From Rosa chinensis (lineage: Eukaryota; Streptophyta; Magnoliopsida; Rosales; Rosaceae): DNA of 64,000 nucleotides. Of the stretch, positions 11,194 to 21,779 are shown in pieces (the stretch's first letter is position 1; each line of letters starts with the position of its first letter). The stretch covers positions 124,001 through 188,000 of the forward strand of contig NW_020126836.1 in the NCBI RefSeq assembly GCF_002994745.2, written 5' to 3'. The position numbers and the translations under genes were made by a program. The notes below the pieces were generated by a model, which was given only the letters and a program-made list of their open reading frames with translations, made no database searches and was not told the origin of the DNA.

Positions 11194-12744
11194 AGAAATT
11201 TAGTTTTGACACTCATCTGATCTTTGCTTGGAACATTTTACCATAATTGAAATCTATATTTTTGTTTTTGCAATTTTTTTTTCCTTCTAAGAATTGGTTG
11301 GGTTGGTTTTATTCTAAGAATGACAATTAGGATCACAATAGTGGTGTAACTTTGAATAATATCAAGTTATGAACAGATATAAAATGGAACATAAGTAGAG
11401 CAAATGAACTGTAAAGACATTTTGGTTGAGTTTTTACTTTATACTGTTTGGTACTTTGGTTTAATATGCAGCTGATTTGCTATAAATGGGAGAAAATGAT
11501 GGATTAATTTCATGATTTTGTTCTTCTGCATTTGCAGGGGTCCATTCAGATGCAATTGTCATGATCGAAACAGAAAGAGGAAGACTCTGAGAAATACAAA
11601 GGTAAGGCATGCTTATGCAGATTTCCAATTAAAGTTTGAGTCCTTGAATTGAAGATTTAGTATTTTTTTTTAATTTTCAGGTCTGGAAGATTTGGAATTT
11701 ATATAAGGGGTTCAAACCAAGTGAGTCTTCTCTAACCTGTATCTTTGGTTTAATTTGGTTTGTTAGATAAGTTGCCAGATTGATGCAGAGACAATGAGTT
11801 TGGGTACAAGTACAATGGCCAGCAGTGACTAAGTGAGTTCTTATCTTTGATATTTCTCTCCTTCATGATTGATATAACTTTTAGTTATCTTTTGAACTTC
11901 TCGGAGAAGAAGAAGAAGAGAGAGATGGAAGGAAACAAGAGGCAGAGAAGAGAGAGGTAGAATTTTTACATTGAAGTTGCTCAGATCCCAACATTTGTTT
12001 ACATATAATTATGTGACCTTTTTTCTTTAGGTGCCACATATTGTGTGCAAGTGATTGGGGGTGTTCAGAGTTTGGTTTTTCATTTAATTAGTTGCTGTCT
12101 TCTTTTCTTCTTTGTTTTGGAAAAAATGATGTGGCTTTGCTGAATGCTCATGGTGGAATGCTTATTTACTGTTAGTATTCTTAATAATCCATGCTCATGG
12201 TGCAATCTGCGATATTAATTATTGGAATTGGGTTATGGTGTAACATTGAAAAAGGGTGATATGCAAAGCCATACAAGATATATCAAATTTTTTTTTTTTT
12301 GATGTCTTAGGTTCCGGATGCAACTAGTGACCATGAAATTCGGAGGGAGTCTGTAGGAGAAGAAGGGAATCCAGATTCAAGCAGTGATAGAGCAATAGAC
12401 TGAGTTTCAATATGTTATTGCATATTTTTGTTAAGTGTTACTCTTGGTTGTCTTCATTAGGTACTTGGTTTTGGGCATAACTTAATTTGTACTTCTTCTA
12501 ATTACCTATACTGATAACTTAATTACATTGCAATGAAATAGATGAGTTAATGAACAATATATGTGTTGTGTATTGATATTTTTATCCCATTTTTCGGATA
12601 TTGCAAAAATACAGGTTTTGTTAAAAAAAAAAAAAAAAAAAAAACAGGTTGGCTACTAGCATCGGTGAATTGCCATAGCCAAGAATATATTTCTATATAA
12701 CACCACACCAAAGCTACGGCAATGAGACCGTAGCAAAATTTACT

Positions 12745-12875
12745 ATTGAAAAATTGGCGGGAAGCAAATTAGTTTGGCAGCAAAAGAAAATTGGCGGGAA
12801 GCAAATTAGTTTGGCAGCAAAAGAAAATTGGCGGGAAACAAATTTGATAGGAAACAAATTTTGGCGGGAAGTAAT
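12745..12875. promoter_or_regulatory. Cluster of four E2F-like binding sites on a 37 bp repeat
   Basis: ATTGGCGGGAAG occurs at 12753-12764 and 12790-12801, ATTGGCGGGAAA at 12827-12838 and TTTGGCGGGAAG at 12860-12871. The first three lie exactly 37 bp apart in a tandem repeat containing GCAAATTAGTTTGGCAGCAA. These words fit the plant E2F consensus (WTTSSCSS; for example TTTGGCGGGAAA), which controls S-phase genes. Binding is inference. The cluster sits just inside the right end of CACTA-1. Confidence 0.65.
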
Positions 12876-12889
12876 ATAATTATCTTAAT

Positions 12890-13185
12890 ATTAATTATGC
12901 TGCGACGGAAATTTAATATTAATTATGTTGCGAAGGAAATTTGCCGTAGTATATTTTGTAATGGCGACGACATTAGGTAGCATGAAACCGTCGCAGAGTA
13001 AGTGTCGCAAAGCTATTTGCCGTCGCAAAAGTGATCTGTGACGGCATTTTGCCATGGCTAAAGATATTGGCGACGCCACCAATGGCGTCAGAAGCTTTGT
13101 CGTCGCAGAGCCGTCGCAAATGCTTTTTTGCGACGGCAAAATAGCTTTTAGCTACGATAGGGCGCCGTGGCGATTGCAATTTTTT
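12890..13185. repeat. Right subterminal repeat region of CACTA-1
   Basis: Many copies of GCGACGG, CCGTCGC, TGCCGTCGCAAA and relatives in both orientations, matching the words near the left end. Likely transposase-accessory binding sites, by analogy with En/Spm. Confidence 0.75.
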
Positions 13186-13196
13186 TTTGTAGTGAG

Positions 13197-13638
13197 CTAC
13201 AAGTCTCAAACCACAACCGCACTTACAATTGAATTAAGTAAAATCAGTAATCCCTGCATAGAAACTTAGTTCAGGAGATCACATTAAAAACAAATGATAG
13301 AAATCATATAAATCCCTGCATAGAGTTTAGTTCAGGAATTTACATTAAAACAAACAATTCAAAAAGCGGTGATCCCTGCATATAACTTAGTTCAGGAGAT
13401 TACATTAAAACAAACAATTCAAAAGACAGTAATCCCTGCATATGACTTAGTTTAGGAGATTACATTTAAAATCAAACAATTAGAATGACACGGAAAATAG
13501 ATAAAGAAGTCAAACAACTCACACTAGAGTCGATGATCACCCATCAACTCCAAATAAATCATCTCACAACATGACTCGTTTTCAAAACTCGACATCCTTA
13601 CCCCTTAAGGTAACATACATCACAAAAGTGATAAAAAA
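13197..13638 (-). repeat. 5' LTR of TR-GAG-A copy 1, remainder after CACTA-1
   Basis: The LTR continues from the CTA repeat and contains four tandem units of about 60 bp with AATCCCTGCATA...TTAGTTCAGGAG. Similarity to the plus-copy LTR ends near 13638 (after CACAAAAGTGATAAAAAA), so roughly 2 kb of LTR is missing here. Confidence 0.8.
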
Positions 13639-14097
13639 TCAGAACATTCATTCTTCTCTTTTTGTTCTTTCTTCTTTTCTTCTCTTTTCATATTTAGACA
13701 AGGATCCCACTGTTAAGAACTTCTATCCTCCAGCTCTGTTGTTGTTGTTGTTGTTTTTTGTTTGTTAATTTTTTTTTTTTTTTGGTTGGGTACTACAAAT
13801 GCTTAGATAGCAGCACATTTAATTGGATCTCCTCTTTCAATTTGCAATGATACCACTGATTCATTCTTTTTTGTTTAATTCACAAAATACTTTCAATTTA
13901 TTTCTGTTCGTAAAAGGCAGTATACCCCAATTGTATTACGATGTACCAAAGGTTGTAGCTGACCGGCCTCTTTTCTGCAGGTTTAAAACGGAATAGCAGC
14001 TAAACTGTCAAAACTCTAGAGTTTAAAATCAAGAGTGAGGCATTTTGTTTTATATTTCTTGCTTACGCCTTTTGTTTTGTTTGTGTTGGCTAAACAG

Positions 14098-14290
14098 AGA
14101 AATAGAGGTTGGTTGTGATTGTTTGCTTTCCTTTGCACAAAGACATAGAGAGAGAGAGATAGTTGATATTCAGAAAAGGAGATTCTGAACTCATCATCTC
14201 AGTACAAGGTTAGTTGTCTCTGAGCCAATTTGCTTTTTAATTTGTGAGTTGTGAGTTCTTTCTTTTTTTAATTTCTATATCTGAATTTGT
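14098..14290. repeat. Diverged direct duplication, copy 1
   Basis: Pairs with 14797-14985; shared words include GGTTAGTTGTCTCTGAGCCA and TTTGTGAGTTGTGAGTTCTT. Confidence 0.8.
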
Positions 14291-14796
14291 GATTAATTTA
14301 TGTTTCTGTTTTTAACTCATCTTATTTCTGTTTTGGTTGGTCAATTAATGTGGGGAATTAATTTATGTTTCTCTTTTTAATTGCATTGAAACAAAGAGTA
14401 TAGTTGTTTCAAATATTATAGAGTATAGTTATTTCTTTTGTTTTGTTTGTGTTGGTGCTTTAGAAAGAGAAACTGGAGATTGGGACAAGCTTTAGCTATA
14501 TGATTTTGGGGCTACCAGTATATGGTTGTCCATTTTCCTATTGTCTTTCCAGTGGATGTAATTGTTTGACGTTTAATTTGAAGTGAAGGCAATAATGATA
14601 TTGAGAGCTTAGATACTGACTGAATTCTTATGCATTTAGCTTAATTGTACATCGATCGTACGTCTTACATCATAAAAAATAAAAATTCTGTTATCTAGCT
14701 TCATGTTTCAACTTCCACTAAGCTGTGCTGTCTTTGGTTATATTTTCAGGTATTTTGATCCATTTAAATTCGATCACTTATCAAGAACCATCCACA

Positions 14797-14985
14797 CAGA
14801 AATAGAGAGATTGGCTGTGATTGTTTGCCTTGCTTTGCACAAAGACATAGAGAGAGAGATAGCTGATATTCACAAAAGGAGATTGTCACCTCATCATCTG
14901 AGTACGAGGTTAGTTGTCTCTGAGCCAATTTGCTTTTTTAATTTGTGAGTTGTGAGTTCTTTCTTACTTAAATTTCTATTTCTGA
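14797..14985. repeat. Diverged direct duplication, copy 2
   Basis: Pairs with 14098-14290. The arrangement suggests a local duplication of about 700 bp period. Confidence 0.8.
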
Positions 14986-15868
14986 ATTTGTGATTAATTT
15001 ATGTTTATGTTTTTAATTGCATTGAAACACAGAGTATAGTTGTTTCAAATATTATAAAAAAATATGGATTTGATAGATTTTATGTTTAGCTGTTTCAAAA
15101 TCTTTTGGGTTTGGCACTTTCGGATTAGTTTGTATAGATTTGATCTATTTACTTACGAAACAGAAAAATAGATACAAGATCCAACATTTTGTCTGTACAT
15201 GTCAGAAATGGAAACATAAGAAAATATGGTTATCATTCAATGAGGTTGTCGTCCCAGGTCCAAATAGAATAAAAATAAAGATTTTGATTCTAAGACTAAC
15301 CCTTGCATCTTTGAACGAATGATGCTTCAAATATGGGAAGACCAAGTCTTTATTCTTCTAATCTCCTATCTTTCTTTGATTTTCTTTTGTCATTTTTTAT
15401 GGTTTTTTATTCTTCTAAACAAACCTACCCCTAAATTTACAAGTGATAGCGGTAGACAATATACCACTATCTAAGGTTTCTATAATAGGCATTCTGCATT
15501 TATCATTATTCGAAAAGAATCTGTCAGTATATTTTGTATTCAATACATCATCTGAATGCCAACAGTTTCGGGAATATTGTAGGGCAGGAAATGGAGAGTG
15601 GTACGTAATCACATAGATACGTATCTTCCAGTATAAAGAATCACAGCTGTGGCTTCATATATATTTCAAAGGAAACGTTAGCTAAATGCTTTCAGATTCA
15701 TTATCAGCTTCTCCTCTATTTTTTATTTATTTTTATGTTAGGAGGTTATTGTATGGAACAGCACACCAGAGGATCACAGGATGATTGTTACTAATATTCG
15801 AATTAGAACAAATCTCCTGAACATAAAATGAACCAAGTATGATGGTAGAGTTCGTATATGTTCAAATT

Positions 15869-17580
15869 CTTTTTTTTTTTTTGGTCAATAAGAAGATTCA
15901 TTGAAAGAGAAACAAAGTACAAACAGAGTCAAATGACAGAGGAAGAGAAAACTGAGAACAGAAAGACTTAAAGCAATAAGAGACTAAAAACAAGTAAACT
16001 AAGAAAACAAGCTGCAGCTGTCGGACTAGAAATCAGTCTGGAGGTCGTGGTTGAGCATCATGCCGAAGAGCCGACAACAAAGAGGCTGGGGGATAGTTCA
16101 TCCACTCTTGGGATAAAAGCCTCTGCTTTGCTGGCTTGGCCGCAGCATCCGCTGAACGGTTAGCTTCACGGGGAGTCCAAATGCAAGTGAAGTGACTGAA
16201 GTGGGACTTGAACCTGAGAAGGTCTTCCACAAAGGGATTCAGTTTCCAACTCTCTCCACAGGCTTGGTTGTTTACAAACTCCACCAAATCCTTACAGTCA
16301 CACTCACAAATGACCTTTTGCTTGTTCAGTCTTGCTGCCAAGAAACCACCTTGGATTAAAGCCATAGCCTCGGACTCAATGGCTGAGTTGTAGGTACTGA
16401 AATAGCTTCCTCCAACAAGAAAGCGTCCACGATGATCTCTCAAGATAGTACTTGTACCTCCATTTTTTGTCATGGAATCCCAAGCTCCATCAAAGTTTAT
16501 CTTGATAAGTCCTCAGGAGGGGGTTTCCAAGAAGTGATACTGTTACTCGATTCTGGAGAAGATATTGCAGACACATTTACCAACCTGGCATTTGTCCATT
16601 CAAGGGAACTGAAGTTGGCGTTTGAGATAACTATATCTGGGTTTACCAAACCATTTTTGTAGATAGCTGCACATCTCATTTTCCAGATTTCAAAGAGAAT
16701 GAAACCCACCATCTCCAGAAATTTTGAGGGATCATCTACCAGTTTTGTACTCTCTTCCACAATACTTAGAAGCCAACAATCTAGCGAGGAGATTTTCTCA
16801 AACCTTGGACGATATCCGAGAGGGCAGCCAAACCAAACCCGTTTAGTCCAAGGGCATAGAAGGAGGCAATGCTCAATTGTTTCCGGGAATTGACCACAGA
16901 GACTACAAAGGGGAGAAGGAATGATTTTCTTTTTGAACAGGTTCCAGAAACATGGGAGAGCATTTGAAATAGCTCTCCAAAGGAAATTGGATATCTTTGG
17001 GATGAGTCCAGAGTTCCAAATCACTTTCCAGACTTTAGCATTAATAAGATGGGACGAAGAGGCCTTACTGACCTCAGGAGCAGCAATCGTAGAGTATAAA
17101 CAGTGGTAACCAGACTTGACCTTATAATTGCCAGCTTTCTCTCTTGGCCAGATAAGAGTGTCTTCTTTGTTGGGGTTGCCCAAAGGGATTGACTTGATTG
17201 CTTTTGTGTCCCCAACCGAAAGGAAGGGTACAATATGGTCAATCCTCCAACAATGATTAATTGGGTCAATGAGCTCCTGAACCGCAAGGGGGTGAATCGA
17301 TTCCGAGTATCAGTTGGTTTGATCAAACCCCCATTGGAGTTGGGAACCCATCGATCAGTCCAGACATCAACTGACCTTCCATTGTTGATTTGCCTTACAA
17401 TATGATTAGAGATAGTGTCCCTCCCAGCAATTAGGCTATTCCAACCCCATGAAGGACGCCGACCATTTTTGGCAGTCAAGAAAGACGAGTTTGGAAAATA
17501 CCTCCCTTTTAACACCTTAACCCACAACGCGTTGGGGTTCTTCAGGATACGCCAGCGTTGTTTGGCAAGAAGGGCCTTAT
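15869..17580 (-). pseudogene. LINE piece 5: end of reverse transcriptase ORF, zf-RVT, RNase H, poly(A)
   Basis: From right to left the translated sequence begins ALLAKQRWRILKNPNALWVK, typical of the region after the reverse transcriptase. Next comes a zf-RVT domain (about 17183-16500) with VWKVIWNSGLIPKISNFLWR and cysteine/histidine positions CSLCGQFPETIEHCLLLC. The RNase H (RVT_3) domain follows (about 16490-16033), with INFDGAWDSM before 16473 and CDCKDLVEF and WTPREANRSAD blocks supplying acidic residues. The step from zf-RVT to RNase H needs a one-base frame change near 16490, so it is broken. The poly(A) tail appears as a T-run at 15869-15883 on the plus strand. The piece is cut on its 5' side by CACTA-2. 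Confidence 0.88.
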
Positions 17581-17599
17581 CACTACTAAAAATTTTCTC

Positions 17600-18420
17600 A
17601 TATACATCGGCTAGAAACCGATGTAAAAAAAAATTGTACACATGTGTTAGTGGGTGATGTAAAAGATCGCCAAAAAATAGACATCGGTTAAAAACCGATG
17701 TCCCATACAACAATAAACATCGGATTAGATTCCAGACTCGATGTTAAATTACTATTATGATCACAAATTGGTGTTTTTAGATATTATTAAACCTTCATAT
17801 TTATGCATTTAATGCTTAACGAAATATAATTCCAATAGCACTAGTATTCATTTTAACATCGTTACTCATTCTAGAAATGATGTGTAATATATTTTTAGAC
17901 ATCAGAGTTTTTGAAATTTGCCGGCTGTTTATAAACTTTACTGGTACTTGCTATATATCACACTATTTAAGATTGAATCTACATTCTTTTGTATTACTTT
18001 ACCGATGTTCATTATTCTGTTAAACATCGTTTCCTTTTACAAAGTGATGTCCATTTTTCTATTAAACAACAGTTTTTGAAGTTGACACCGATGTTCATAC
18101 TTATACTAGACATCGTTTTTCATTTAATAAATCGATGTCCATTGATTTGTTTTACATCGTTTCTTACTTAAAAAGTAAATGTCCATTGCGTTGTTTTACA
18201 TCTTTTCTTACTTCATAAGTCGATGTCCATTGAATTGTGTTATATCGTTTCTTACTTAATAAGTCGATGTGCACTGAATAAAGAGAAATCAATTTTTGTT
18301 TCCAATCTGATGTATCATCTCTTTAATGACATCGTTTTTGTAGTTTAATACTGATTTGAAATAAACGTATATACATCATGTCCTTTACATGAGCATGATG
18401 TCCACTAACTTTGTAATTGC
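17600..18420. repeat. Left subterminal repeats of CACTA-2 (ACATCG/CGATGT)
   Basis: Dozens of ACATCG or CGATGT words, often paired as small inverted repeats such as ACATCGGTTAAAAACCGATG. Units of about 60 bp are tandem at 18115-18270 (GTCGATGTCCATTG... with TTACATCGTTTCTTACTT). The right end has the same words at 37855-37985. Probably transposase binding sites. Confidence 0.8.
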
Positions 18421-19934
18421 TGCTACAATGCATCTATCTAATCCACATTTGACAACATGAAATCTCAAATAATTTGAATATGGGGCATTGCATTAATTTG
18501 TATCCAACATGAAAAATGTTAATAGTTCAAAAAATAGGCAAAAAGAACCTAACCTACTTCAAGGGTAGCCTAAAACATATCATTGTAATAAGTGTACATG
18601 TAGTTTTGTTCACAGTTGCTGCAACAGTACAACTACTTCCAAATGGTTCACAAAAAATCTAGCTAGCCTTACTCAAAATCACTTTGCTAGTCAGCATCTA
18701 TAGCAAAGTCTGAAAAGAGTCGGTCACCTCAATGCGCACCTCGTCAAGTTGGAATGTCCAATTCTAAAGAAAACAAAGCTCAGCTGGAATGTCAAGTTGG
18801 AGAAAGTCTTGGGATGTCCAATTCTAAAGAAAACAAAGCTCAGCTGAAATCAATATTGAAGGATGAATCAAAATAGTAACAAAAATTATGCTAAGATATA
18901 ATTAAGAGATTTGAAAAGCCAATATGGTGTCTCTATGCAACACTTTAACATTCTGAACAGATGATAGGCAATGATATAAATTAACTCAGTCAAACTGAAA
19001 TCATGAATTTAGTAACAAAAAGAAGTATTGCCTGGAAGTTGAGTTGAGAAACTAGATTGGCACCCCTGTCCTAATGCCACATGATCCCCGCGCATATACA
19101 TTTTTGCATCTTTAGGAGAGCAAGCTGCAAGAAATGATTGTAGAAAACATGATTAAGCAGAGCAAAGAAAACACGAGTACTCGATGGTCCTCCCACATCA
19201 CAAATGTTTTCTTCTGATTCACAAAATAACACCACCATCAAAGTATTTGAAAAAATCAGAAACCCCCAAAAAGTTTCCACAACAAGGATGTCCCTTTCAT
19301 CATAACAAATTTATAGTTATAAGACCAACTGATATGCAATAGCTAGTGGTTCTACCGCCAAGACGAGATAAACCTAAGCGCTAGTTAGTCAAGAACGTTA
19401 TAAACATTATAGAAACTCAGCTTTGAGAGTGAGTGAGTAAATGGCATGCCACCTTCCACGTGTTCTTTCTCACAAAGATACTACACAACATTTGGTACAC
19501 AATGATAAACAATATGAAGTGAGAGAGAGAGAGAGAGAGAGAGAGGAAAGCTACAGAATCATTAATCTTCTTCTTCATCCTATGCATTGCCTATATACTT
19601 CATTCATATTCAGCATAAAGTATTCAGGATTCATCGGGGCACTGACTTGCTCCAGCTTGAAAAAAAAAAAAAAAAAAAGCCAATTCAACCTACCATTAAG
19701 TAAAACCAAGATACATCAGACCAGCCCCTTTCTTCAATTTTGTTATAGTCCCCCCAATCTTTTCGAGTATACAAGTTCTTTCATATAGACCACACCAAAC
19801 CAGTGAAAGAAACCTCCATTTCTAATTGTTCCTCCTCTATTGGTGGACGATGTTCCTAGCTTTGCACGGTTATCCACCCATTTAAAAATACTTTAATCTA
19901 AGATTTTTACAAAAGCTATTCAAATATCAACACA
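18421..19934. other. CACTA-2 interior, left part, unassigned
   Basis: No recognised gene. Two copies of a 60 bp unit lie at about 18745-18847 (GATGTCCAATTCTAAAGAAA repeated). An (AG)n run is at 19518-19542 and a poly(A) run near 19660-19677. The minus strand around 19060-19130 has a short exon-like open stretch I could not identify. This side would be downstream of the captured DnaJ gene and may be its remainder. Confidence 0.45.
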
Positions 19935-20540
19935 CATTACTACAAAAACTGCATCACACAACACCCATCAGACAAGAGATTAAAAGTTTACTGTCGTCTG
20001 ATAACGTGAACTTAATTGTACAACGGTGTTAATCAAGTTCTGTTGTAGGAATGGTACCAAATTGATGACTTTTTCTTCAGAGTTCTATCACACAACACAA
20101 TTATGCATGTTCTGTTGTCTAAATGACACAAAATTTAGCGGCAGATATCTCGCCATCACTGAACTCAAAATCCCCTCCCAAGACAAGTTCACCAATTTAA
20201 TCACACAACATAATTTTGTTTCATCTGTTGTAAGAATTCTGCATGCTACAACGGTGTAGTTGTTTCTGTTGTAGGACTAGAACGGGGTGCCAAATTCTGC
20301 GCCAAATTTTGAGTGGGCGGCAATGTTGTAAAAATTTGACACCTTCTACTAGGTATATGAAGTGTGTGATATAAAAAATGGCACAACAGATTGTGGGCAT
20401 TCTGTTGTGTGAAGGCTCAAATCTATTTGAATTGCTTCCCCCAAACCTAGCAAGGCAGCCAAATTTCCCTCCCTACTTTGACATTGTATACTCTCCTACG
20501 ACAGTTGTTTAATTATCTGTTGTATGACGAACTTAACTCT
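19935..20540. repeat. Left subterminal repeats of CACTA-3
   Basis: Repeated TCTGTTGT, ACAACGGTG and ATCACACAAC words. The right-hand counterpart is at 33900-34520. Confidence 0.75.
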
Positions 20541-21779
20541 TCTTTGACAATTTATTGAAGTACTCAAGTCTTACCAAACCTAGACAAATATTCTCGCCAA
20601 ACCTAGCTATCTGTCGAGAGAAAGAAAAGAAAAGAACCCAGAAACCTTCTTTCCCTCTCGATCACTATCAGAACTCTAAATCATTATCAAAACTTTCTAG
20701 CCTGAGTCAAAACACTCTCAATCACTCTCAATCTCTCTCAAAACCTAGATATCGGGTTCTTGCCTTTTTTTTCTAGACTGAAGCCAATTTATCCCAATTC
20801 CCAAATAGAAGAATCGAAGACAGAACCCTATCATGAACGAAGTCGCCGTTTTCATGTTTTGAACCAAAATTGGAGTCGCCCTCTCTCAATCTCTTTCTCT
20901 CAAAGACTCAGAGTCTCAGTCTCTCCCTCTCTCTGCGGTCCGGCTGCATGATTCTCAGGCTCTCAGCGGCTCAACCTCTCTCCGACTGTCGGAGTCCCCG
21001 GTGACAACGAATTTCTGGTAAGTTGAATTTCTGGGTTTTGAATGATTCAATCGAATTCGGAATCATGATTCTCACAATCTCATGAACTCATTCTGGGTTT
21101 TCACTTTCCAGTCATCACTCATTCACTCTTGGTTTGCTTCTTCGACTCCTCCTCAAGCTGTCAAGCCACTCCTCAAGCAGCAAACTTTGGTTCGATTTAT
21201 GGGTTTTTGTCTTTCAATTTTTCAAACTTTCAATCGAATTTCTGGGTCTCATTGTTTCAATTTCACAATTTCTGGGTTCACACTTTTCAGGGCTTTCTGG
21301 GTTCGATTTCTGGGTTCAAGGCTTCAAGGAGTTCAAGCTCGGTGATTCTGCAATACATTGTGAGTCTTGTTAAGTTGCTGGAATGCTGGGCATTGAGTCA
21401 TTGTCTCAAAGTATCAAACTGTGAATGTTTTGTACTTGTGTATCTCGTTCTCAAGTTTTGGATTTTGGTGTTTCTGATTCATGATTGTTGGAGGCTTGGA
21501 GCTGTGTTGGACTTTGCTTACTAAGTTACTGTATTGTTTTGAGATAATGATATTTGGCCTCTGTTTTGGGAATTGAATGTTTTGATTAATTGAATTGCAG
21601 CTGGTTTTGGCCTCTGTGAATGACTAAATGGGAATTGAATGCTTTGATTAATTGAATTGCAGCTTGTTTTAGCCTCTGTGAATGACTGAATGGGAATTGA
21701 ATGTTTTGATTAATTGAATTGCAGCTTGACTGGCTTACTGCCTATGCTATGTTTTGTTTACTGGGTTTGTTGATTATAG
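20541..21779 (+). other. CACTA-3 interior upstream of the captured exons
   Basis: Pyrimidine-rich, 5'-leader-like sequence (TCTCTC-rich at 20870-20940) is followed by an intron-like stretch. At about 21568-21727 a unit of about 62 bp with TTGATTAATTGAATTGCAGC is repeated three times, so a branch/acceptor-like end of an intron has been triplicated. Several overlapping small frames here lack family resemblance. Confidence 0.5.
21568..21727 (+). repeat. Triplicated 62 bp unit containing a splice-acceptor-like end
   Basis: Three copies of GGGAATTGAATG(T/C)TTTGATTAATTGAATTGCAG followed by TT(G/A)GCCTCTGTGAATGACT, the last one partial. Confidence 0.85.

Larger units (their letters stand above)
9936..12650. 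other. CACTA-1 interior, unassigned
   Basis: AT-rich sequence without a convincing gene. It holds a block of repeats at 10665-10905, the second copy of the internal duplication (11138-11193), and scattered splice-like signals. One short open stretch at 12311-12403, preceded by GATGTCTTAG, encodes about 30 residues rich in E, D and S ending in TGA. It could be the last exon of a captured or decayed gene. A poly(A) run ends the segment near 12620-12643. Confidence 0.5.
5668..13196. mobile_element. CACTA-1: non-autonomous CACTA (En/Spm) DNA transposon, 7.5 kb
   Basis: The left end is CACTACAAAAAAT and the right end TTTTTTTTGTAGTG, matching inverted termini of the CACTA superfamily. The 3 bp TSD is CTA (5665-5667 and 13197-13199), with two extra bases (AG) after the right terminus. 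The uninterrupted LTR at about 60490-60530 gives the empty site and confirms that exactly this block was added. No transposase (TNPD/TNPA) reading frame is visible, so it was mobilised in trans. Subterminal regions are dense in GCCGTCGC/GCGACGGC-type words. Inside are a CFM3-like gene fragment, a solo LTR and an E2F-like site cluster. Confidence 0.9.
1..13638 (-). mobile_element. TR-GAG-A copy 1: gag-only LTR retrotransposon, 5' LTR broken by CACTA-1
   Basis: Read on the minus strand, the element runs 5' LTR (13638-13197 and 5667-5059), primer-binding site, internal region (5058-2309), then 3' LTR (2308 to the window edge). The LTRs begin TGTAAGACCTC and end GGGGCGTGACA on that strand. The internal region is only about 2.75 kb. 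It holds a short gag remnant and no visible protease, reverse transcriptase or integrase, so the element depended on enzymes supplied elsewhere. The same family occurs in plus orientation at 58025-64000, which allowed alignment by eye. The 5' LTR is truncated at about 13638, where similarity to the other copy stops. Primer site and LTR style suggest a Ty3/gypsy, Tekay/Del-like relative; that placement is inference. Confidence 0.85.
13639..15868. other. Unassigned AT-rich DNA between TR-GAG-A and the LINE
   Basis: I recognise no gene or known element. It contains a (TTG)n run near 13738-13760 and a diverged duplication of about 190 bp: 14098-14290 and 14797-14985, both with CACAAAGACATAGAGAGAGA and GTTAGTTGTCTCTGAGCCAA. 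The second copy is open over a stretch reading IHTEIERLAVIVCLALHKD, which is unrecognised. This may be the oldest, pre-insertion DNA of the locus. Confidence 0.5.

Noticed and set aside
12311..12403. Possible terminal exon ending the captured CRM gene
   Set aside because: Acceptor and stop are plausible, but the 30 residues are low-complexity acidic sequence with no recognisable match; noted only within the CACTA-1 interior.
15850..15868. Search for a LINE TSD next to the poly(A) tail (GTTCAAATTC flank)
   Set aside because: No matching sequence near the presumed 5' end at 57850 or up to 58024; the true 5' flank may be altered or lie beyond TR-GAG-A.
19071..19280. Minus-strand frame with an exon-like acceptor (ATTTCTTGCAG)
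   Set aside because: Could be an exon of the gene captured by CACTA-2, but no family was recognised in any frame; left as unassigned.
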